Shown here one piece after another: positions 1 to 7,169 of a stretch of 48,959 bases of DNA (position 1 is the first letter of the stretch; every line of letters begins with the position of its first letter). The translations under genes were made by a program, and so were the position numbers. This DNA is from Bacteriovoracaceae bacterium (lineage in GTDB: Bacteria > Bdellovibrionota > Bacteriovoracia > Bacteriovoracales > Bacteriovoracaceae). The notes below the pieces were generated by a model. That model did no database searches. It was not told where the DNA came from and saw only the letters and a program-made list of their open reading frames with translations. The stretch lies in contig CANHIY010000006.1 of assembly GCA_947461175.1 (NCBI GenBank), positions 1 to 48,959 of the forward strand, written 5' to 3'.

Positions 1-275
1 ATAAGAAACTTATGAAGCCTCTTGAGGGAACTCTCCATTAAAAGAGGTGGAATAAGAAGCCTAAAGTGATGGTTCAACTTTACTAACCACCCATAGAACT
101 CAATTCTTCCCTGGGGGTCGAGAAATGTGGTTAATTGAAAAGTTTTATCATTTATCTGATTAACATCGTAAGTACACTGGGTCTGAAGAAAGGAAGTGAC
201 ATCCTCTCCAGAAAGACTTACCTCACAGAGTGAAACTTTGAATTGACCTTTAGAGTACCGAAAATTGTTTAACAT
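1..275 (-). CDS. ygfZ: YgfZ/GcvT-like folate-binding protein, 3' part outside the window
   Basis: The reverse strand from an ATG at 275 reads open to the window edge for about 91 residues. It begins MLNNFRYSKGQ and contains SGEDVTSFLQTQCTYDV followed by LDPQGRIEFYGW. This matches the start of YgfZ/GcvT-like proteins, which have a G-D-x3-FLQxQ-x-T-x-DV block and then LDPKGR. YgfZ supports repair or assembly of certain Fe-S enzymes in a folate-dependent way. Its start lies 2 bases after the stop of an IscA-type gene, so the two probably form one Fe-S operon. The C-terminal part, including the usual KGC motif, is not in the window, so function rests on the N-terminal third only. Confidence 0.72.
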   Translation of the reverse strand, partial: MLNNFRYSKGQFKVSLCEVSLSGEDVTSFLQTQCTYDVNQINDKTFQLTTFLDPQGRIEFYGWLVKLNHHFRLLIPPLLMESSLKRLHKFL

Positions 276-277
276 AC

Positions 278-610
278 TTATAGGGAAAAGGATTCACCAC
301 AGCCGCAAGTATTTTTTGCATTGGGGTTATCAAAAACAAATCCCTTACCATTTAAACCATCTTTAAAATCTAGAATAATACCTTTAAGGTAAATCACAGA
401 CTTGGGATCAATAAAAACTTTTATACCATCAAAAAAAAGAACGTTGTCTTTAGGCTTTTCTTCACTAAACTCTATTTTGTAAGAAAGACCGGAGCACCCA
501 CCTCCAATCACCGCTAGTCTAAGACCTTTAGTACCATCAGGATTTTCCGCTTGTGAAATATTCTTGATTTGTTCGATGGCCTTCTCAGATATATCAATAA
601 TTGATTCCAT
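278..610 (-). CDS. IscA/ErpA-type (HesB family) iron-sulfur cluster assembly protein
   Basis: This is a 110-residue A-type Fe-S carrier that delivers clusters to target apoproteins in the cytoplasm. It carries the three invariant cysteines: C39 in GGGCSGLSY and C102/C104 in NTCGCGESFSL. The length is normal for the family. The open frame extends 24 codons upstream, but ATG at 610 is preferred because GGAG sits 6 bases before it and the family N-terminus (ISEKAIEQIK) begins right after. The next gene downstream is YgfZ-like, also a cluster protein, 2 bases away. Sequence alone does not separate IscA, ErpA and SufA. Confidence 0.93.
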   Translation of the reverse strand: MESIIDISEKAIEQIKNISQAENPDGTKGLRLAVIGGGCSGLSYKIEFSEEKPKDNVLFFDGIKVFIDPKSVIYLKGIILDFKDGLNGKGFVFDNPNAKNTCGCGESFSL

Positions 611-685
611 AAATTCTCCAATTGAGCTTTTAGATACTCCCAAGTTCTCAGTTTTACAATAGGACCAGATAATCTGCGACAACTA

Positions 686-714
686 TTTATGATTTCTACA
701 GGTTACATTATAAT
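686..714 (+). promoter_or_regulatory. Putative sigma-70 type promoter for grxB
   Basis: A TATAAT hexamer lies at 709-714. A weak -35-like TTTATG lies at 686-691, giving a 17-base spacer. Transcription would start near 721, leaving a short leader with GAGGGG before the ATG at 735. The -35 match is poor, so this call rests mainly on the -10 element and its position. Confidence 0.38.
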
Positions 715-734
715 ATGATAATGAGGGGATTTAA

Positions 735-1382
735 ATGGAATTAAAGTTATACCATTATGTGCATTGTCCGTATTGTATCCGGGTAAGGCTTGCTCTGGGT
801 TACCTGGGGTATAAGTATACTTCGATTGTTGTTTCTTATGATGATGAAAAGACCCCAATTGCCTTGGCCGGGGTTAAAATGCTTCCCATTTTGGTAGTGG
901 ATAAAAAAGCCATGAACGAAAGCCTGGATATCATTTCAGTAATTGATAAAAATCATTTTTTTCAGATCGAAAAGATAACTACTACACCTGATTTTAAGCA
1001 TTTTGATGATTACCTGAATATGTTAGGAGCTCATATTCATAACCTCACAATGCCTTATTGGATTTACACACCTGAGTTTAACGAAAAGTCACGAGAGTAT
1101 TTCCAGAGAAAAAAGGAAGTTAAAAGAGGACCATTTAAACTACTGGTTAAAAATCGAGCTGAATTTGAGTCCCCATTGATGAAAGATCTTATAGAGCTAT
1201 CAGAGAAAATCCACCCTTTCTATCATGAAGATCAATTTTCCCTCTATGATATCCTTCTCGCCTCTCATCTGTGGGGTCTCTATATCGTTCCCGAATTTCA
1301 ATTTCCTGAAAAAATTCATCAGTACCTGCAAAAAGTGAAAAAAATTTGTCACTTCAACTATCATGAGGATTTTTGGAAATAA
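735..1382 (+). CDS. grxB: Glutaredoxin 2 (GST-like glutaredoxin)
   Basis: A 215-residue protein starting MELKLYHYVHCPYCIRVR, with the dithiol CPYC motif at residues 11-14 and the Grx2 blocks LPILVVDKKAMNES and SLDIISVID. The rest is an all-alpha GST-like domain, and the total length equals E. coli Grx2 (215). Grx2 reduces mixed disulfides and target disulfides using glutathione. GAGGGG lies 6 bases before the start. The stop codon abuts the ATG of the FHA-RDD gene with no spacer, so the two are co-transcribed, although no functional link is obvious. The short domain could also be called a GST-like redox protein, but CPYC and overall length favour Grx2. Confidence 0.9.
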   Translation: MELKLYHYVHCPYCIRVRLALGYLGYKYTSIVVSYDDEKTPIALAGVKMLPILVVDKKAMNESLDIISVIDKNHFFQIEKITTTPDFKHFDDYLNMLGAHIHNLTMPYWIYTPEFNEKSREYFQRKKEVKRGPFKLLVKNRAEFESPLMKDLIELSEKIHPFYHEDQFSLYDILLASHLWGLYIVPEFQFPEKIHQYLQKVKKICHFNYHEDFWK

Positions 1383-2165
1383 ATGAAAATAAGTTTGGAA
1401 TTAAATCAAAATAATAACCGATTTACTTATGAACTCCGAGCGGGAGAAAAGGTAAAAATTGGCAGGAGCTCAAGCTGTGATTGGGTGATTAAAGATGAAA
1501 AGGTGAGTTCTTTTCATTGCTGTTTTTTCTTTCGCGAAGACCGCTTAGAAATAGTTGATCTAAAGTCTAAAAATGGAACTTTCCTGAATGGGATTAAAAT
1601 AGAAAGTGCTGACTTTTTCATAGGTGACCATATTAAAATTGGTGACTCTACTATCTGGTTAAGAAAACCCAATGCCGATGAAGAGGCCCTATCTATTTTA
1701 ACATTTCCTGGACCAAACAATAAGAATCTTAATGGAAAACTGATACAAGATCTTACTTCCGTTAGAATTTCGAATCAGTTATATAAAGGAAGTCTAAATG
1801 AGAAATCCCCAAATCCTCAAACTAAAGCTATCCCGAAAAATCCTCAGGATAAATCAGATAAGAATAACTCTGTATCAAAAATTGATCTGCGAAAAAAATA
1901 TAAAAAGAGGGTATTAGTGGCGAATTTGATAGATATCCAGTTGTTTGCCTTATTCTCCCTCCTGCTATTTTATTTTTTTAGACTTCTTCAACCATCCATT
2001 ACTCATCATTTCTCTAGACTGGCGATTTTTTCTATCATGCAGATTTCGGGCATGGCGGTACTTTTTTTTCTCAACCATCGTTATACAAAATATTCTATTG
2101 GCGAAAAGATAGTGGGTCTTCCTTCTCTCTATTCAAAAGAAAATTCCTCAAATCCTCATACTTGA
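1383..2165 (+). CDS. FHA domain protein with C-terminal RDD-like membrane domain
   Basis: The first ~95 residues form a forkhead-associated domain: KIGRSSSCDWVI, then SSFHC, then DLKSKNGTFLNG, which are the GR, S-x-x-H and NGT signatures for phosphothreonine binding. After a hydrophilic linker (about 100-170) come two hydrophobic helices (about 178-200 and 208-230) and a final YSIGEKIVGLPSLY. That last block resembles the GKxxxGL end of the RDD membrane family. The protein therefore probably holds an FHA sensor at the inner membrane. It starts directly after the grxB stop. A phospho-signalling role follows from the FHA family; the binding partner is unknown. No kinase gene lies beside it. Confidence 0.78.
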   Translation: MKISLELNQNNNRFTYELRAGEKVKIGRSSSCDWVIKDEKVSSFHCCFFFREDRLEIVDLKSKNGTFLNGIKIESADFFIGDHIKIGDSTIWLRKPNADEEALSILTFPGPNNKNLNGKLIQDLTSVRISNQLYKGSLNEKSPNPQTKAIPKNPQDKSDKNNSVSKIDLRKKYKKRVLVANLIDIQLFALFSLLLFYFFRLLQPSITHHFSRLAIFSIMQISGMAVLFFLNHRYTKYSIGEKIVGLPSLYSKENSSNPHT

Positions 2166-2181
2166 ATTTTAAATTATAGAC

Positions 2182-2760
2182 CTATTTTCTGGGTTTCCAG
2201 GTGATCTCTTCATTTCCCATGATCTTGTTTGTGTGACGGGACAAGACAAACAAATAGTCTGAGAGACGGTTTAGGAAAACTATGCTGTTGGCCGGTAACT
2301 CTTCTTTTGTATAATTAAAATAATGGACGAGTTTTCTCTCTACTGACCGGGCATTTGTCCTACAGAGATGAATAGAAGAAGAGACAATAGAACCACCAGG
2401 TAAAATGAAATTTTTTAACGGCTCAAGTTCAGAGTCAAGCTTATCAATTTCAAGTTCAATATCTTGAATAAATTCGTTTGAAATTTGAGGAAGATTATAT
2501 TTCTCCCTGTTATCAACTTCACAGGCAAGATTTGAACCCAGATCAAAAATTGCAGACTGTATGTGATGAAGAAAATTTATAACTTGTATAAATTTTAATT
2601 CACTCCCCAGGAGAGAGCAGGCAAGTCCAATTCTGGAATTTAGCTCATCTAACTCCCCATATAACTCAATCCGTAGGTCCGATTTTAATGTCCTATTTCC
2701 TGAAACCAGTCCTGTTTCTCCTGCATCACCGGTTTTCGTGTAAACCTTTGATTTTTTCAT
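2182..2760 (-). CDS. pduO: Cob(I)alamin adenosyltransferase, PduO/MMAB type
   Basis: A 192-residue ATP:cob(I)alamin adenosyltransferase, which makes the adenosylcobalamin cofactor. Family hallmarks are present: YTKTGDAGETGL near the N-terminus (ATP-binding loop), ELYGELDELNSRIG, CRTNARSVERKLV and LNRLSDYLFVLSR. Its ATG overlaps the TAA of the upstream icmF by one base, so translation is coupled to a B12-dependent mutase that uses its product. PduO-type enzymes can hand the cofactor directly to the mutase, which fits this arrangement. The convergent FHA-RDD gene ends 16 bases away, with no clear terminator hairpin between them. Confidence 0.95.
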   Translation of the reverse strand: MKKSKVYTKTGDAGETGLVSGNRTLKSDLRIELYGELDELNSRIGLACSLLGSELKFIQVINFLHHIQSAIFDLGSNLACEVDNREKYNLPQISNEFIQDIELEIDKLDSELEPLKNFILPGGSIVSSSIHLCRTNARSVERKLVHYFNYTKEELPANSIVFLNRLSDYLFVLSRHTNKIMGNEEITWKPRK

Positions 2761-5700
2761 TACATGTTCCTTCTATAGCGTCCACCTACTTCATAGAGAA
2801 CCGCTGTGATTTCGCCTAAACTACAGTGTCTTACAGTAGTCAAAAGTTCTTCAAAAATATTTCCTCCAGTTAAAGCAATATCTCTTAATCGGTTTAAGTG
2901 AAGGAGTGATGTTTCTTTATTTTTTTCTTTGAATTGATTTAGCCGCTGTATCTGATCATTTTTTTCTTCTTCTGAAGCCCTGGAAAGTTCAATAGGCTTC
3001 CAAACGGTCTCCTTTTCAGGAAGGAAGGTATTCACACCAATAATTTGATACTCACCGGAATCTTTTAAGGTTTCGTAATACAGGGACTCCTCCTGAATTT
3101 TACCTCTTTGATACATTGATTCCATCGCGCCAAGAACTCCTCCCTTATCTGAAATTTTTTCAAACTCAGCGAGAACTGCTTCCTCTACGATCTGTGCCAG
3201 TTCATCCACGATATAAGAGCCTTGGAGAGGATTGTCTGTTTTATTTAATCCATATTCACGGTTAATAATTAGCTGGATGGCCATGGCCCTTCTCACGGAT
3301 TCTTCTGTGGGAGTCGTTATCGCCTCATCATAAGCGTTGGTGTGAAGGGAGTTACAATTATCAGAGAGTGCCAGGAAAGCCTGTAGAGTTGTCCTGATGT
3401 CATTAAAATCAATTTCCTGAGCATGAAGTGATCTTCCGGATGTTTGAATGTGGTACTTTAATTTCTGTGATTTATCAGTTGCTCCATATTTTTCTTTCAT
3501 TGCCACGGCCCATATTTTTCTGGCCACTCTCCCAAGAACTGAGTATTCCGGATCTAATCCATTAGAAAAAAAGAAGGATAAATTTTCACAAAAATCATCA
3601 ATATTCATCCCCCGGCTTAAATAGTATTCAACGTAAGTAAATCCATTAGAGAGTGTGAGTGCCAGTTGCGTGATGGGATTTGCTCCTGCCTCAGCAATAT
3701 GGTAGCCAGAAATTGATACCGTATAGTAATTTTTAATCTTATTTTTACAGAAAAACTCCTGCACATCTCCCATCATCTTCAAGGCAAATTCAAGGGAGAA
3801 AATACATGTATTTTGTGCCTGGTCTTCCTTAAGTATATCTGCCTGAACAGTTCCCCGAACCTGTTTCATGACACTGATTACTTTTTCTGAATCATTTTGC
3901 TCATTTTCTGAGAGTGACTGGTTAACCGCTGTATTCATGAACATTGCCAGAATAATGGGCGCTGGTCCATTGATGGTCATGGAAACAGAAGTTGATGGGG
4001 ATGTGAGGTCGAAACCTTTATACAATTCCATCATGTCGTCGAGTGTACAAATTGAAACACCAGATTCACCCACCTTACCGTAAATATCCGGTCGTTTATC
4101 TGGGTCCTCTCCATATAACGTGACGGAATCAAAGGCCGTTGAGAGGCGTTTTGCAGAATCATTTTTAGATAAATAGTGGAAGCGTGCATTTGTTCTCTTG
4201 GGCCCCCCCTCACCTGCAAATTGTCTCTTAGGATCTTCATCGGCCCTTTTAAAAGGGAAAACTCCAGCTCCAAAAGGGTAGTATCCCGGTAAATTTTGGT
4301 TACGGATAAAGGAAAATTTTTCAGACTTGTAGTGAAACTTGGGGAAACCGACTCTTGATACCAGGCTGTGTGAAAGAGAATTGTATTTTGTGTTTACTCT
4401 TATTTCTTTCCCTCGAACGAGGTAACTAAACTCTCCCTTTGTGTAATTATCTATGATTTTTTCAAATTCTGTAATTTCTTTTAATTCTTGAGATAGCTCC
4501 GTTTGTAGTTTAGTTCTTTTATCATCAAGTTCTTTACTGTCGTGAATAAGTTTAGACGCCTCTTCAAGGGCTTCGTAATTTCTTAACTTTTCCACAATTT
4601 GTTGTGTTTTTTTGTTATATCCACGTACCGTATCTGCAATGTCACGCAGATAGTTAATACTCGAAGCAGGTATAATGGCCTGTTTTTTTTCCATCGCCCG
4701 GTGAGATGGTATTTTTTCCAAATCCTTATTTGAGGTGAATCCAAAAGAGGAAACTATGTCCTGAAAAAGTGAATTGACACCAGGATCATTAAATTTTGAG
4801 GCCATTGTACCAAAGATAGGGAGTTCATTATCTGTAGGGCTACCTGGATGGTTTGCAAAAAGCAGCCTATTTCTTCTGTACTGTTTTCTCACATCCCTAA
4901 GCGCATCTTCAGAACGGGGTTTTTCAAATTTATTAACAGCTATAAAATCTGCCACCTCAAGCATTTCAATTTTTTCCAATTGAGTGGCTGCTCCATATTC
5001 CGGAGTCATCACATAAAGAGTTTTAGAAGCAACTTTAGTGATCTCATCCGAAGCTTGACCAATTCCTGAAGTTTCAACAAGTATTAAATCAAATTCCTGA
5101 GATTTTAAAAACTCAACGACTTTTTTAATAGCGGGAGAGAGTTCATTTGTTGAATCTCTGGTAGCCAGGGATCGAATGTAAAAATTTTTATAAACCGCAG
5201 AACCTAACCTGATTCTGTCACCTAGAAGAGCTCCCTGATTTTTCTTTTTCGTAGGATCCACAGAGATGAGAGCAATTTTTTTATTAGGATAGTAACGGTA
5301 GAAGCGAAGAAGAAGTTCATCGATGAGTGATGACTTCCCTGCTCCCCCGGTTCCAGTTATACCTAAAACTGGAGTGTCTTTTCCTTGAACATGAAATGGA
5401 AACTCTCGAAAATCTTCAATATAGGTAATGACTTTTGCAGTCTCATAGGGCGTGAGTTTTTTTTCACTTAATTTTTTAAAGTCAACATTCTCCAAGGTAG
5501 ATGATTGGCAACGCTCAATCATGTCATCAATAATTCCGTTTAGACCTAGTGAAGTTCCGTCATTTGGGTGGTAAATCCGGGTAATACCTCTTTTATGAAG
5601 CTCAGTTATTTCTGGTGGTGTAATGACTCCTCCCCCGCCACCAAAAATTCTTACCTCTTGGGCATTGTTTTTATCCAGTAGCTCCCGCACGTAAGTAAAA

Positions 5701-5915
5701 TACTCCATGTGCCCACCCTGGTAGGAGCTAAGTGCAATTGCGTGAGCATCCTCAGCCAGGGCCGCTTCAACCACCTCTAAGGCCGATCGATTATGCCCCA
5801 GATGAATGACCTCAACACCTTTAGACTGCAGGAGGCGTCTCATGATATTTATTGAAGCATCATGCCCATCAAAGAGGCTTGCAGCTGTGACAAATCTTAG
5901 TTTTTTTGAAGTCAT
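2760..5915 (-). CDS. icmF: Fused isobutyryl-CoA mutase (IcmF), B12 domain + MeaB-like GTPase + mutase
   Basis: A 1051-residue fusion. Residues 1-135 are the B12-binding domain with FDGHDAS (H18 is the base-off cobalt ligand). A MeaB-like G-domain follows, with Walker A GITGTGGAGKSS at 185-196 and NKFE as the guanine motif. The mutase TIM barrel (YYPFGAGVFPFKR and on) forms the C-terminal half. Two substrate-pocket positions read F in RQFAGEG and Q in AQNTCIF. As far as I recall, isobutyryl-CoA mutases have Phe and Gln there, whereas methylmalonyl-CoA mutases have Tyr and Arg. It would interconvert isobutyryl-CoA and n-butyryl-CoA. ATG at 5915 has AGGA 8 bases upstream; the longer frame begins with a TTG that lacks family homology. 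It overlaps the adenosyltransferase gene. Confidence 0.93.
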   Translation of the reverse strand: MTSKKLRFVTAASLFDGHDASINIMRRLLQSKGVEVIHLGHNRSALEVVEAALAEDAHAIALSSYQGGHMEYFTYVRELLDKNNAQEVRIFGGGGGVITPPEITELHKRGITRIYHPNDGTSLGLNGIIDDMIERCQSSTLENVDFKKLSEKKLTPYETAKVITYIEDFREFPFHVQGKDTPVLGITGTGGAGKSSLIDELLLRFYRYYPNKKIALISVDPTKKKNQGALLGDRIRLGSAVYKNFYIRSLATRDSTNELSPAIKKVVEFLKSQEFDLILVETSGIGQASDEITKVASKTLYVMTPEYGAATQLEKIEMLEVADFIAVNKFEKPRSEDALRDVRKQYRRNRLLFANHPGSPTDNELPIFGTMASKFNDPGVNSLFQDIVSSFGFTSNKDLEKIPSHRAMEKKQAIIPASSINYLRDIADTVRGYNKKTQQIVEKLRNYEALEEASKLIHDSKELDDKRTKLQTELSQELKEITEFEKIIDNYTKGEFSYLVRGKEIRVNTKYNSLSHSLVSRVGFPKFHYKSEKFSFIRNQNLPGYYPFGAGVFPFKRADEDPKRQFAGEGGPKRTNARFHYLSKNDSAKRLSTAFDSVTLYGEDPDKRPDIYGKVGESGVSICTLDDMMELYKGFDLTSPSTSVSMTINGPAPIILAMFMNTAVNQSLSENEQNDSEKVISVMKQVRGTVQADILKEDQAQNTCIFSLEFALKMMGDVQEFFCKNKIKNYYTVSISGYHIAEAGANPITQLALTLSNGFTYVEYYLSRGMNIDDFCENLSFFFSNGLDPEYSVLGRVARKIWAVAMKEKYGATDKSQKLKYHIQTSGRSLHAQEIDFNDIRTTLQAFLALSDNCNSLHTNAYDEAITTPTEESVRRAMAIQLIINREYGLNKTDNPLQGSYIVDELAQIVEEAVLAEFEKISDKGGVLGAMESMYQRGKIQEESLYYETLKDSGEYQIIGVNTFLPEKETVWKPIELSRASEEEKNDQIQRLNQFKEKNKETSLLHLNRLRDIALTGGNIFEELLTTVRHCSLGEITAVLYEVGGRYRRNM

Positions 5916-6048
5916 AGGTCTGATCCTGGTTCTAAATATAATATGTTTAAACCCTTTCGGTGTACGAAAACTTAAGTCCTGAAAATTCAAGTGTGACGGG
6001 TACAAGAAAGGTATAGTATAGCTTGTTGTAATTCCACAAGGAAATGCT

Positions 6049-6077
6049 TTATAGCTTATAGCCCTCTAGTGTATAAT
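6049..6077 (+). promoter_or_regulatory. Putative promoter of the ferredoxin gene
   Basis: A perfect TATAAT lies at 6072-6077, 31 bases before the ferredoxin ATG. The matching -35 position (6049-6054, TTATAG) is only a weak match. The element is in the 193-base divergent spacer between icmF and the ferredoxin gene. Confidence 0.4.
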
Positions 6078-6108
6078 AGGCATCACAGAAAATTATAAGG
6101 AATAGTCC

Positions 6109-6492
6109 ATGAGTTCTGGAATAAAAATCGAAGACCCCAACCATACCGCTCGTTTCAAACCCCTACGCAAAGGTAAGAAACCACCTAAGCTCCTGGCTGT
6201 GGTTCACCAATCTGGTTGCACTGGCTGTGAAGTATGTATTGCCGGTTGTCCGGTAGATTCAATTGAGTTAGTTCCTGGACCAGATCCAAAGAATCCATCT
6301 TATCAACAAATGGTTGAAATTGATCTTGCTCGCTGTATCGGTTGCCAAAACTGTTCCCAAGATTGTCCTTGGGAGACGATTACCATGTATCAACATGACG
6401 ATGCATTCATCGCTTGGGGTAATGAAACCCTTTCTTCGACACTTTATGTGGATATGGAAGAAGCGGATAAAATTAAGGAAGAGTTGACTTGA
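6109..6492 (+). CDS. 2x[4Fe-4S] ferredoxin-type protein
   Basis: A 127-residue soluble protein with two classic cluster motifs, CTGCEVCIAGCP (about residues 38-49) and CIGCQNCSQDCP (about 77-88), separated by a PGPDPKNPSYQQM insert. It also has a basic N-terminal arm and an acidic C-terminal tail of ~40 residues. It should bind two [4Fe-4S] clusters and carry electrons in the cytoplasm; the partner is not shown. AAGGA stands 7 bases before the ATG and a strong terminator follows, so it is a single-gene unit, divergent from icmF. The insert and C-terminal extension separate it from minimal ~60-residue clostridial-type ferredoxins such as the one at 16951. Confidence 0.9.
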   Translation: MSSGIKIEDPNHTARFKPLRKGKKPPKLLAVVHQSGCTGCEVCIAGCPVDSIELVPGPDPKNPSYQQMVEIDLARCIGCQNCSQDCPWETITMYQHDDAFIAWGNETLSSTLYVDMEEADKIKEELT

Positions 6493-6498
6493 CTGTAA

Positions 6499-6528
6499 AA
6501 ATAAGCGCCCTCTGAGGGGCGCTTATTT
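6499..6528. terminator. Bidirectional rho-independent terminator
   Basis: A perfect 12-base-pair stem, AAATAAGCGCCC with GGGCGCTTATTT, encloses a 6-base loop. It is flanked by A and T stretches, so it can stop the ferredoxin gene (plus) and the outer membrane protein gene (minus), whose stops lie 7 and 25 bases away. Confidence 0.92.
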
Positions 6529-6552
6529 AAAGTCTTATTAATGGGTATTATT

Positions 6553-7110
6553 CTATAAAGCAAACGGAAGAGAAATCCCTATCATAAATGTATTAAACTT
6601 AGTCTCATCTTTGACTGTTGTATTGCTTAGTATGTATTGATCCCAAGTACCCTGACGCATTTCGAAGTTAATATTCACAAATGGAAGCCCCGTAAAGCCG
6701 ATACCAATCTTGGTGCCTGAGCCATTCTCAAGTTTCATGTCTTGTTTATTATATTCAGTATTGGCAACTGAACTAAGGATATAACCCGCATAAACTCTAA
6801 GCATGATAGGAAATTTATATCCAACGAAAGCCGCCCACTCAGAAACTTCTAGATCTTCCCAGTTCTTATTGTCTACTCCTAGTGTGGAGCTAAGATAATC
6901 AACCCCTAATTGAAACCCTAGGTTTTGATACCCAAGTCTTCCTCCGAAAGATAGTCCGCTCGTTGAGTGCTCCTCATTATCGATCTCAGATTCAATATTA
7001 CCAGAACTAAAACCAACAACTGGTTCAATAAGTAAATCCGCTTTAGCACTTGGTAGGGAAATAAAAAATGAGAGGATGAACACAGGAAGAAATAACTTTG
7101 CAAATTTCAT
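6553..7110 (-). CDS. Small outer membrane beta-barrel protein
   Basis: A 185-residue exported protein. The N-terminus MKFAKLFLPVFILSFFIS ends with a Sec signal and AKA-D cleavage site at about residue 24. The mature part alternates short hydrophobic and polar strands (LGYQNLGFQLGVDYL, AFVGYKFPIMLRVYAGYIL), consistent with an eight-stranded OmpW/OmpX-like barrel. It ends PFAL instead of a terminal aromatic residue. No specific family is recognised, so transport or adhesion functions are not assigned. SD AGGGG lies 6 bases before the ATG but is buried in a leader hairpin (see 7115-7154). It is transcribed alone and ends at a bidirectional terminator. Confidence 0.75.
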   Translation of the reverse strand: MKFAKLFLPVFILSFFISLPSAKADLLIEPVVGFSSGNIESEIDNEEHSTSGLSFGGRLGYQNLGFQLGVDYLSSTLGVDNKNWEDLEVSEWAAFVGYKFPIMLRVYAGYILSSVANTEYNKQDMKLENGSGTKIGIGFTGLPFVNINFEMRQGTWDQYILSNTTVKDETKFNTFMIGISLPFAL

Positions 7111-7114
7111 GGAT

Positions 7115-7154
7115 AACCCCTGAATGTGTTAGTAATCATTTTATTCTAGGGGTT
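7115..7154 (-). promoter_or_regulatory. Leader hairpin sequestering the SD of the barrel gene
   Basis: On the minus strand AACCCCTAGAAT pairs with ATTCAGGGGTT: 11 base pairs with one bulged base and a 17-base loop. The 3' arm contains the whole SD (AGGGG) of the gene starting at 7110. A possible -10 TATACT lies at 7157-7162, which would start RNA close to the 5' arm, so the full stem may form only in read-through RNA. Confidence 0.45.
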
Positions 7155-7169
7155 TTAGTATAATTTGCA

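Noticed and set aside
3868-5069. Plus-strand open frames opposite icmF
   Set aside because: They are antisense shadows of a long, well-conserved gene and have no recognisable domains.
5916-6005. TTG-started N-terminal extension of icmF
   Set aside because: No SD, and IcmF homology begins just after ATG 5915, which has AGGA 8 bases upstream.
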